From Sinonovacula constricta (lineage: Eukaryota > Mollusca > Bivalvia > Cardiida > Solecurtidae), in contig CM017557.1 of the NCBI GenBank assembly GCA_007844125.1, forward strand, positions 61,389,411 through 61,453,410: a stretch of 64,000 bases of DNA. The letters run 5' to 3'. This document shows positions 53,566 through 64,000 of the stretch, in pieces (position 1 is the first letter of the stretch; each line of letters opens with the position of its first letter). The translations under genes and the position numbers were made by a program. The notes beneath the pieces were generated by a model. That model was not told the origin of the DNA. It was given only the letters and a program-made list of their open reading frames with translations, and did not search any database.

Positions 53566-54024
53566 GTAAAGGTGATATCCGACAGTTTGGAATAAGTTTT
53601 GTTGCTCAAATTATTCCCTTAGAAGATCCCGCCCAATCATGTTTATTTATGCCCCACATCTACGTTAACGTAAAATATAACATCCACTCGTTCTATCTGG
53701 GACACGCGGCAGTTATCTATTTTTAAACTCAGAAAACCACGTGACCACTTATTTTTTTAGTTTAGGTTTTCAGATAATCTGCTCTGACGTCGGTTTCTAT
53801 ATTTTAGCAGAAATCCCCATCGTGCTTTATTTTTAGATTTAGAACGAATGATCATTTTCAGTGATTTTTAACGAGTTGCACTGTCTTAAAAATGAGGACG
53901 TGTTCACAGAGGTATTTTTTTAATATGAATGTCTGCAGACATTATGCACAGATACACCCCAAACATGGAAAAGATCGATAATTACATGTATTTGATATAG
54001 GCAAACCACTGAATACCACACTTA
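53566..54024 (+). mobile_element. TTAA-MITE copy G (diverged)
   Basis: Starts GTAAAGGTGATATCCGACAG and ends CACTGAATACCACACTTA. The middle matches the family (CAGCAGAAATCC-like, AGACATTATGCACAGATAC). Confidence 0.8.
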
Positions 54025-54507
54025 TGTCAGAATACCAATGAACACGTGAGGTTTTCACAATAAATTAAAACAATTTTATGCTATTATTGTGCTTAAGATA
54101 AAATTTCGCCTGCATAAATAAATCAACACAGTAACTTAGGTATTTTACAGAAAATATAAAAGGAAAAACACAAAAGCAACACAAACAGTATTTGGTGAAC
54201 CTTTTAATAAAAAATAATATAAATGTTTCTGTTCTGCGGAGACATAAGGAAAACGATAACAAAAAACCCCATTTAATGCTGCTTGAACAGTCAAGTATAA
54301 GGAGGTCAGGGATTTGCATTTTTTTTTGCTACAAAAAGCAGACCTTTGATGAACTTCAATAGAATGTAAAATAATAATAGAACGTATGAAGACATGAAAT
54401 AATTTGAAAAAAAATCAATAATTACGTAAATATTATGCATATGCTTGCGACTGCATTAATGGCAGTAAAACGCATTCTTGTGTGTGTTGTGTGTCTCCCC
54501 CACCCCA

Positions 54508-54512
<5 letters not shown>

Positions 54513-54589
<77 letters not shown>
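54513..54589. repeat. Compound (CT)n(CA)n microsatellite
   Basis: A C-rich lead, about 17 CT, then about 20 CA dinucleotides. Confidence 0.97.
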
Positions 54590-54591
<2 letters not shown>

Positions 54592-55441
54592 CCTCTTTCT
54601 TTCACAATGTTTTATCCTTTTATTGTGGTTTTGATAAAGTTTTGTAGATGTTTGGATAAATACATAAATTTGCCTTTGTGCAAAGGTAAAAACGCGTATT
54701 CATTGATTGGTTACAAGTTTAGTTTTACTTTTTGCGCAAAAATAAAACAATGCTTATACACTAATTGCTTAAAAGCATAATTCTGCCTTTTTGTAAAGGT
54801 AAAACCAATGTTTCTTCATTCATTGTTTATAAAATAAGTTTTGCCTTTTGTGCAAAGGTAAAATAAAAATGCTTATACATAATTCATTGGTTATTACCAT
54901 AGATTTGCATTTTGTTCAAATATTAAAAATGCCACGTCGACAGACTGTGTCCAGGGCGGCTAGTAATGACATGTGCAGAAATACATTACAAGCAGTTTCC
55001 ATTGCCAGCGAGCCAGCAGACCAAACATACACACAGACAGCTGGAATAAGCATCTAGACATCGTTTCCGAATAAAATATAGCGGGTTTTTGAATGTCTTC
55101 ATCAATTTGTCGGACTGAAACCTGTCATTTCTGACACGTTCTGGAAATAGAAACAGAAACACAGCACTCCATTTTGGCAAGACATGTCAACCGGAAGTAT
55201 GTATGGTATTATAATCGGAGTTCCTCGGCAGTGACCGCTTGTCTGCCGCAAAGTCTCTGACAGTACACGTGTCGTGTATCAAACATTGACAAACATACGT
55301 CACATAGGACACAAGTCAAAACAATAATCAATTACAATGGAACTAAACATACACTAATATATAACACATATGTAGAGGGCGGTTAAATAGTAATAACGAC
55401 CAATAGACCCTGTTTTGTTGTGTCAGTGATTGTGGTAATTG

Positions 55442-55498
55442 ATGATGGAGAGGAGTTTGAACATCATCAATCATCCCATCGTTGGCAGCTATGGTAGT
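55442..55498 (+). CDS. Possible first coding exon of an unidentified plus-strand gene
   Basis: Two consecutive ATGs (the second in the better context, GATGATGG) open MMERSLNIINHPIVGSYGS, ending exactly at a strong GTAAGT donor (phase 0). The preceding 250 bp are locally richer in CG dinucleotides and contain an E-box (CACGTG, near 55266). No matching downstream exon was found in the window, so the gene would continue past a long intron or the signal is fortuitous. No family is recognised. Confidence 0.3.
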
Positions 55499-57417
55499 GT
55501 AAGTAAACTGAAAATATAAAATTTTCTATTTATAAAAGGTGGAGCGACATGCCGACAAAAACAAGAGAATGCGGTCCATGCATATGATAACCCATTCTAT
55601 GAGCCATCCATATTTTATTAGAGTCCGTCGCTGGCATGAATATGTCCCTTGTCCATACCACAGCCAATGAGTGATTGGGTGATAAATTTATCATTAGGCA
55701 ACTGCATGTTTTTGATCCGTCAAACGGCATTCCTGATTTTTGTCTACAACACGATTATTTTATATTAATGTTGTTATTGTTTTTTTTCGTGGACAAAATA
55801 AATCTGCGCCTTTCGGTATTATAAGGCATAAGTTAAATGTGCTCACCATGGAACACATATATATGGAAAATTAACATTAAAGTTACACAATGAAAATCTG
55901 ATTTTATATCACATTTATAACCAAACAATGCCTATAATTAAATTTCTATCTTTTATAAGCATTATTTTATAATTGAGAAAAAAAGATATGATATGAAATG
56001 AGGCATCACACCCAAATAAACAGTTTGTATTATGAATGAAAACCTAACATTGTCTTACTACATTGTAAACAGAAACAATAAGATAAACTCTCTCTGCATA
56101 TGTTTTAACAACAACAAAAACACAACAGCATCAACCTGCTACTACTACTACTACCACTTCTACAGAAACTGTCGCTGTTTTCTACTTTTAACTACACCCT
56201 CCATATCGCTGCTTTCGCTCTGCTTTTTCAATCAAAATTCCTCTCGACTAGCCATTTTGCATAAAGACGCAATCGATGGTAGTCACAATCAGAGATTTTG
56301 ATTTGTACTATTTTGTTAATTATATTCGCATTTTGTACGCTGCAAATAGACTAAAAGAACAACAGCGACAGACTTCATCATCAACAGCAGTTTAACTTAC
56401 AGCTACAGTCCGCTGATGCTGCCATTTATTGCCTCAAAAATGAACAATTACCATCACCCACTTCTCAACAGATTAATTTATTTGTTTTGCATCGTCGTTC
56501 CCTGACATTTTTCAGTATCGCTCTCCTTCCTGTAAATACGGCGGGGACCCCTTTATTGTAACGACATTCGAGACATTCTGACGACGTTCGAAACCCGTAA
56601 AACAGTCGTACATAAATTAAAATTTCTAATTAACCCATTAAACGTACATTAGCCTTCATTTCCGTGTTGGATCACGCTTTAAAACTATCGACAATTGGCC
56701 ACTGTATGTCCAAAACACTTAGGTGGTTTAAGCAACAACACAAAAAGGATGGGAAAGAAAAGAAAAGAAATAATTAAAAGAAAACGGACTTGGCATAATA
56801 GAATGACATGATTTTTGTTCTTATTTGGTTTTAACTCTGCTGCGTGTTATGAAAGAACAAAGTTAACGATTTTAACGGATAAGACTATTCGTGTTGAAAT
56901 GCATTCTTTCTACTCTTACGAAGAAACAACAGAAAAACACGAGACAAGCACCATCAAGACGGTAGCAACAGAATATACAACGAAATTACACTGCTGTATT
57001 CTTGTGTAACTGAGTTCCGTTTAATATATTGTAAAAGAAAATGTTTCTTTTGTATACTTGTGTGTTCTTTTGTTTTTTTGTGGATCAGTTCCGATTTTCC
57101 GTTTTTTTACAAGAGATTTTCTTTTCTCAAATGTAAACAAATACTCATAAAAATGATAAATGTGCATACGTATTTAATGCACGCAATAATACAAACTTAA
57201 AATAGTTACAATCAACCAATGCAAAAATGAGACGACGCACATGGCAGAATTGGTACTGTGTTACCGGTTTATAAAATTTGGCTTCATATTAGGGCGGTAT
57301 AGGTGGCACGGGGGATTGGGGGTGTTGGTGCGTGCGCCAGTGGTACTGGTCCTATTATGATTTTCAAAGTAAACAAGACTAGTAAAATATAAAAATAGAC
57401 TACACAGCTACACTCAC
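55499..57417. other. No gene supported
   Basis: AT-rich with short simple-sequence patches (ACT repeats near 56140). If the 57418 exon is real, this is its intron. Confidence 0.35.
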
Positions 57418-57640
57418 CATAGAGTGTCTGAAATTATTACCGTATCTCCGCAAGCCGTCTACCGACGGAGACAGCCTTGCCCTGGATCAACAATTCTCCG
57501 GTACATGTCTACATTGTGCACGAGCCGTTCGTGTCTGCTGCACGTGGAAAATCGCTCAGCTCGTCGTCAGACAGGCGATAATCAGCTAGGCAATGTGACG
57601 CGATTAACATTCTACGGATGTTCGTCAGCTTTGCGCGAAA
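57418..57640 (-). promoter_or_regulatory. CG-rich block with a possible minus-strand first exon
   Basis: The block at 57420-57640 is the most CG-dinucleotide-rich stretch of the right third of the window. On the minus strand it ends CAGACACTCTATG followed by a strong donor, GTGAGTG. The ATG directly before the donor could be a one-codon coding start or part of a non-coding first exon. No downstream exon was identified. A fortuitous plus-strand open frame of 115 codons overlaps it. Confidence 0.3.
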
Positions 57641-57974
57641 CGAATATGTTGATTTTTCTGAGCGGAGTTATTAGCCCACATCCTACTTCTTTTTCGCATT
57701 CTGATTGTGGGTTATGTTTGAATTCATCGTGGTTGCATTTTCTAGATAGAAGGATTGAAAATTTCGGTTAAAGTTTTCTAATGACAGCACTTCATGTCTT
57801 AAAACAGTTTATTTTTTGAATACTCAGACAAAGAGTTGAATAACAGACACGCGTCTTGAAAATTACATGCAACTACATGTACATGTATGGTTTTGTTTGT
57901 TGTGTTTTGTTATATCACACACATCACAACTATGGTCATATTGGCGAAGTCTATCTTATTATTAGTAGAGAAAT

Positions 57975-58095
57975 ACCCCTGGCAAATTCCTAGGTAGACT
58001 CAGGTCAGCTGAAAGATATCTTACGTGAAAAATTCTCGCCCTAATCGGGACTCGAACCCACACGGCGAGCGGCTGAGATGTCACAAGTAGTATAT
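57975..58095 (-). mobile_element. SINE family S3 fragment
   Basis: Has CAGGTCAGCTGAAAGATATC and GGGACTCGAACCCACACGG (box B on the minus strand). Only the tRNA-proximal part is recognisable. Confidence 0.55.
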
Positions 58096-58099
58096 AGCA

Positions 58100-61000
58100 C
58101 CGAACTCATGTTCAGTATTAAATCCTAATAAGTGAGATTACTGTTCTTAAAAAAAAAGATCGCTTTAAATATATGTGAGTTCGTTGTTGTTTTTCGTGCT
58201 AACTGTCCATCTACCAGCCTACATCCATGTTCCGGCCGCCTGTCAGTCCATTTTTCTGTCTGTGAGCAAAATTCTTAAGGAGAACTGGATGTGTAACCGA
58301 TGTGTTATGAATGTGGTGAATCAAAATATTTATACATGTGGTGTAATTTTTTTTTTTTGCAAGCAACAATGCTAAGCATAATTCCATAATTAATGCCCGC
58401 GCGATAATTTGAGTGTTTATAGTTCATCACATTTATCCGATACTGGTAGGGCAGGGGAAGTATATCATGTCCATTTTCATAGTACAATATTATGCACAAA
58501 AATACTCATTAAGTATTTGCTCCAAATGAATACAGACACGCGGACTTAAAAATTATGGCCAGTGTTCGCCAACTACTTTTAAGTAAGAATTGCTTAAGGC
58601 TCGTATTTACCAACCATAGACTAAGTCATGACTTAAGCCTAAGTCACAATTTTCATGCCAACAAAATAAGCTTATTTATGAAGTGTCAATGTGATTTAAG
58701 GTAAAAGTAGCAAAGTTAAAGTGTCATGCAAATATACAGACATGTAGCTAAATATAAAATGAAGATATTGTGGAATGGAATACATTTCTTGAGCAATTCT
58801 TACTTGAGAATGGTTGGTAAAACACTTTAACTGAGCTACTTTGAGGTTAAAATCACATTGAAACTTAATATATATATATATAAATCAACACGAAATTTCG
58901 CTATTATTTACGATGTGACTGCAAGACATTTGCTACTGTCGTAATATTTAATTTCCTGAGGTTTTTCGAAGTACGTGTATATGTTTTCCTACGAAGGATA
59001 ATAAATAACTGTATCAGTTACAACAACGATGTATCGGTCCCATGACTTCGTCCTAACAGATTTAAATAACAATAATTTGGAGTTTCAATTGTGTTAAGGT
59101 TTATAAATATTAACCAACCTCCTAGACTTTAACAAGATTGTAATCAAATAATTTGAAAAACTCTACTACTCTCTTGCTATGAAGACTGACGAATGACCAA
59201 ACAGGGGAGCTAACCGAGAAATAGAAAGTGGCCGCATCTGTAACGTGTCAGTTTTGTTTTACATTTAATACGTCACTTTTCACGTTCCATTATCTCCTAT
59301 GATGTAAAAGTTGACACAAAGTTAAATGTTTAATTACCGACCGAGGTTTTTACTTCGTTTCCGTCCTAGTCGACTTATGTACAGCAGATACTATTTACCT
59401 ACGTTTTCCCGCGTTAATGGCTTTCCATTGAGGTAAAGAGATTCAACTGTCAACGCACTGTGCGTTTTTGTCCCCCTAAATTAAACGCTGCTTTTAAAGG
59501 AAGCCCGTTTCAGACGGCAAAACGTCGCTTCCGTTTAAGAAGTAAATCAAAAGAAAAAGTAAGTAATTAAGTATATATTCCTAATTAGGTTTTCACTTAA
59601 TTGCTTCATGCTGCTTTGAAATATATTTTTGCCAAGGCTGTTTTCACTTGTTCAACTTATGTCTAATTATGTAATTCAAAGTCTGCGACGATAATGTCTC
59701 AATAATGTACAGGTTGTGGATTCTAATACATATATATGACCATCTGTTTGAATTTTCTTTCTTAAAAACTGGCTTAAATTATTAGTATTTTATGTATGAT
59801 TCTGGTTACCACTGAATATGGATGATGCGTGTGTAAAGATATCATATTTTTTATAAATTGTAAGCTTTCCGTTGAGCTTTTCTTAAGGATACTGTTACAA
59901 TAAATGACAATAAATGCCCGTCTTCAGATTATTTTTGCTGTACTTAGGGACAAATACAACAACAACTTCGTAACTTCGGCTTTATTTTTCTGTGAAACAA
60001 TTCTTCTTTATCCATTATGGAATGGCGTTTATACGGTCAAATCTGTAATCCGATATAATTGCATACTTTTCTTACAAAACAAAATCAGTTGAACGTTTTA
60101 TTGACATTATATATCTGATCGAGACAGGTTGTTTTTTTCTCTCCATTTGTTTATACAAAATAAAATCTGTTGATTAAACTACTGCACGCAGAATATTATA
60201 CATAATGAAAAGAAGCTAAGTAAATAAGAAGAAGATAAGTTGATAAATACTGCATATGATAACGGCGATAAATCATCGCCATTTTTATGCAACAAGTGCC
60301 ATTTTTTATTATTTTTAAACAAAGCTTTATGAATGACAATTGGAAAACTCTTATTCGTAACCGTGGCCATTCTTGTTTTTACGAAACTTGATTAATTTTA
60401 TCAGCCTGTTTATTTATCGGTACACAAAACTAAAACAGCGCACATTAAATATGCATATCATGCTTTTTAAATAAGCTGAACGTGGTGATTACTCAAAAAG
60501 GCAATATATGTCTAAAATTTTTATTTATAGCGTGTCAATAAAACACACTTGTAATTGACATTGAAGCCACGTGACTATAAGAGGTTGAGAAGGGACGACA
60601 ATTTGATCATAGCGGAATTTTTCGCAACTTTCCGTCACTTTCCGTAACTTTTGAAAAATGTCCGAATTAAGGCTAATGCCCACGCCCCTCATTTATCACG
60701 TGATCTCGTGATTGACAAAAATAACTATATGAGGAGTGTAATTAGGAAAAAAAGCCCTACCCCAACCCTAAGGAAAAATACAGGAGGTGTCCATGATGAC
60801 AACATTAGTAAAAACTTTTATTTGTAGTCAAAAAGAGACTGACAAAATAGTTTGCACTCTTAATGAAATTCAATTAATAATAGCAGAGCATTAACAACAA
60901 TTGTATACGTTAAAGTGTGTAATTACCTGGGATAAGTAAAATTGTCTGTATTATTATATTCGGATTTATTCGGTTTATACGCTTAAATTTGATATCTCAC

Positions 61001-63000
61001 TTTTATTAGGGTAAACTGAGGTCATTAGTTTAAATCTTTTGGGATTTGTTCATACACATAGTATTATATTTACCAGTTTCATTTCACGTACTGGCAAATG
61101 TTTAACTAACTTTACTATATTCATATTGGGTGCAACCAATTAATATTTATTATTTCGGCGTTTTCATGCGCTTTCATGCGTTGAAATTTCGGTCATTATT
61201 TCTGCTGGCTTGATGAATTTCAGTTTGTTTGTTTCTAAATGAAGCTGAAATTAAAATTGTTTATGAATAGTATATTAATGTATGTTTTGTTTAAACTACA
61301 TTTGTGACTACGATGTACTATGTACGATGTAAACAATAAATTCATATTCTGTAATATAGATGTTTTAAAAACAAATAAGCGACTTGGTCACTTTTCTGGT
61401 CACATATCCTTAGTATAAAAATGTGTTTATGACACTTAGAAACATATAAAACTTCCTCTATATTGGAACGTTTGTGTCATTATGAAGAAAGTCAGTATAG
61501 TTCGAATAATGACGTACACATATTACCAATTCGAAGATATACATGTACTATGTCGTTGGGCTATTTTAAAACTAAAATGCTATAAATAGATACCGAAAAT
61601 AGATGGGAAGGACGATAAACCCAATAAACAATAAACAGATAGGAAAGACATGTATGTAAAATGGTAGGTGTGATGTTGTGCATCAATTTTAACTTTTCAC
61701 ACAGATGTAGGACATAAAAAATCAGCAAATCGCGCCATCATTTTCATGTACTATTGATTCAGTAATTCAGAATTATTTTTGTCCAAACTTTCGAGTGACT
61801 ATTTTTAAGAGTGGTAAACACAAGTGTAAAATAAAAAGCGAATCAAATTTTTAGCGATACTTTCGGAATTACGCAAAACAGACTTTATATATTTTTAATT
61901 AATTCATTTATTTTGTAATGTACGGGAGTAAGAATTTTCTTATCGGATTACAGATATAATATGACCAGAAAAATGTCCTAAAATAGGTATGAAAATGCCC
62001 CAACGCCCCGAATAATTAACTACTAAGTAAAGTTTTGCTCAATTCGGACATGTATTTTTTATCACAAAGATATAAAAAGTATGCTCAGTGCTCGCCATAA
62101 ACCTCAAAGTCAAGGAGAGAATAAACAAAACGTGGCCGACAAAAGTACGTGGCCGACAAATTCGGACAGGGTATTGTTTTGATCTATAAGCTTGACATGT
62201 TTAATCAATTTCTTTAACCTCAAACATAGAATAGGACTTCAATAATAATAATTTAACAGTTGGTCCGATAGCGTCGCTTAAAGATTTGGCATTAGTTGTA
62301 TATCTTATATTGTGGGCAACCATTAGCACAATTTCATATGGTATAGGAATAAAATAGATAACATTCAAATCTTATTTATATTTCTCATTGGTAATTATCT
62401 ATAATGAAATGTACATGTATGTTAATTTCTTCACTGCCCTTTTGCAGAATTTTATAGACCAATGGGTGCATTTTGAAACAGTTGCCTTACATTTCCCGAG
62501 GCAAGATAATAAATAAGTAAAGATTATTGAATTGACCACGTGTCATACTACAAGGTACTTAACGCAAACTGTTATTAATAACTTTTTTTAAAAATGCTGT
62601 AGAGTGTATTATGAATTATCGTTGTTTATTGGTGTTAAGTTCAAAAGTCAACAAATGTCATTGCTTTTAAAAGGTTATAGCGATAAATTAGTCTTAATTC
62701 TTTCTTATTAATTAATATGTTTATTTTTCTAATCAAATTCAGATTAAATGAATATCATTTTAACTAAGAGGCTATTTTACAAACCAATTTACTTTCCTAA
62801 TTTGTGCAGTTGAAATTTTATGCTAATTTTTGGCTATCTAGAATGAACAAACAATAGTACTAAAACTCAGGAACAATAAAATTGATATTTAGCACGTGCA
62901 ATACATTATGCCAAATGGTTTAGAGGCTATTTAATTTTAATTAGCCTCATTTTCATCGTTTGTGATGCGGGGACAATTTTGAAATTAAGTTATAAAAATA
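58100..63000. other. No gene supported; one possible non-coding exon
   Basis: AT-rich. At about 59400-59558 a locally CG-richer plus-strand stretch ends in GAAAAA and a GTAAGTAATT donor; it could be a non-coding first exon, but nothing else supports it. An (AT)n run lies at about 58870-58882. Confidence 0.3.
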
Positions 63001-63032
63001 CTAAAAAAAAAAAAGAGAGAGAGAGAGAAGCG
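63000..63032. repeat. (A)n(GA)n tract
   Basis: An A-run followed by about eight GA dinucleotides. Confidence 0.9.
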
Positions 63033-63200
63033 GTTTTATTGTTTGCTTAATCATTATACATGTACCTATAGAGCATAATTTTTGGTATTCTGACAACACT
63101 TAGTCAACTTTAAAGATGAGAATATTAATAGTCAACAATTATACCATTATGCTGTGTTTGTGTGTCCCTTCGTCCCTTCCTCGGGTAAAAGCAGTACTTA

Positions 63201-63610
63201 CCCCCCCCCCCCCCCCCCCAAAAATGCAGTTTTCTTCTTCTTCATCATCTTTTTATTCTTATTCTTCTGCTTCTTCTTCTTCTTCTCCCTTTCACCCTGC
63301 TACTCCTCATTTTTTTCGTATTCTTCTTCCGTTCATCCCCCTTCTTCTTTTTCCTCTGATTTCGACCTCTTCTTTCTTCTTCTTCTTCTTTTTCTTATCC
63401 CTTTCACCCTGCTCCTCCTCATTTCTTTCGTATTCTTCTTCCGTTCATCCCCCTTCTTCTTTTTTCTCTACTTCTAAACCTCATCTTCTTTCTTCTTCTT
63501 CTCACTCTTCTTCGTCTCCTCCTCCTCATCTCCTTCTTCTACTTTTTTCGTCTTCTTCTTCATCTCCTTCTTCTCCTTCTTCGACGTCTTCTTCTCCTCC
63601 ATTTTCTTTA
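63201..63610. repeat. Poly(C) run followed by a 390-bp polypyrimidine tract
   Basis: About 17 consecutive C, an A-run, and then TTCTTC/TCC-rich sequence almost free of purines on the plus strand. Long open frames here encode only S/F/L/P from the tract. A partial internal duplication is visible (TTTCACCCTGCTMCTCCTCA at about 63289 and 63400). Confidence 0.95.
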
Positions 63611-64000
63611 TGTTCTCCGACATGCTATTTGTCCTTATTTTCAATATAATCGTAGATCTAATAAGACTTCAAAAAGTTATACTGAAACTGGGGTCTATAG
63701 CGACTACATCGTCCCTGTATAGTACTATATTAACAATTGTAAAACAAGCTTGTGAAAAAATAACAAAAAATATAACGTATATAAAGTACATAAATCGCTG
63801 GGACGACTAAAGGCTGTTCTAACTGGCTTTTTTTCATATCTCACAGGAGAAGGTAAAATCTTATAATTTTTTTCGGAAGTGAAATGAAAGTTTCCCTTTA
63901 TTTGACGTTGTATTTTAATAAAACAGCTATTTCTTGCATTTGTTTGAAGGTTGTTTTTTAAACCTCTGATAAAAAGAAGTATTTATATTGCAATTATTTG

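Noticed and set aside
54478..54780. Leu/Ser and Thr/His repeat open frames
   Set aside because: Direct translation of the (CT)n(CA)n microsatellite.
54848..55057. Small plus-strand protein MPRRQTVSRAASNDM...
   Set aside because: Composition is gene-like in its second half, but there is no conserved motif, splice site or promoter evidence; too short to support alone.
57424..57771. Plus-strand gene of 115 codons
   Set aside because: The frame lies in a CG-rich block where stops are rarer, and the minus strand there has a better splice donor; no domain is visible.
59400..59560. Plus-strand non-coding first exon ending in GTAAGTAATT
   Set aside because: A single good donor in a modestly CG-richer region is not enough; no partner acceptor was identified.
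63116..63649. Open frame of 177 codons rich in Ser and Phe
   Set aside because: It is the translation of the polypyrimidine tract; several frames are open at once and no start or splice context supports it.

Overview
The window is eukaryotic and looks like a bivalve (or other marine invertebrate) nuclear genome. It is AT-rich. Coding sequence lies in short exons with clean GT-AG borders and long introns full of tRNA-derived SINEs, MITEs, a pearl-like (Helentron-type) element and minisatellites. No prokaryotic gene, CRISPR array or intact virus was seen.

Layout. (1) Positions 1-5242, minus strand: the first two coding exons of an MRCK-type kinase (CDC42-binding, Gek/CDC42BP family). The kinase domain lies off the left edge. 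Exon 2 begins inside a 38-bp minisatellite. A promoter-like stretch follows to about 5730, including a perfect CRE. (2) About 5800-13700: intergenic, with simple repeats, one TTAA-MITE and weak SINE relics. (3) 13710-49041, minus strand: one gene of 19 coding exons for an unnamed protein. It has an N-terminal J-domain with HPD motif, then an acidic segment, K/E/R-rich coiled coils and a huge Ser/Gln/Met-rich C-terminal exon. Exons 1-17 (1,925 nt) join in consistent phase without an error. Exon 18 (3.8 kb) is open only piecewise, switching repeatedly among the three sense frames, yet its entry and exit frames agree. (4) 49042-49340: promoter of this gene, with a TCACGTGA E-box and a 119-bp tandem duplication. 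(5) 49.4-64 kb: gene-poor. It holds a nested hAT-type MITE pair, two possible first exons (plus strand near 55.45 kb, minus strand near 57.42 kb), and large CT/CA and polypyrimidine tracts.

The two recognised genes lie head-to-tail on the minus strand, and nothing suggests they act together. The J-domain identifies a likely Hsp70 co-chaperone, but I could not assign a named orthologue. The most interesting signals are the minisatellite that copies the MRCK exon-2 splice acceptor, the frame-switching giant exon, a decayed duplicate of exon 15, a seven-copy TTAA-flanked MITE family, a pearl-like element with hairpins at both ends, and a Tigger/pogo relic that keeps its transposase C-terminus.
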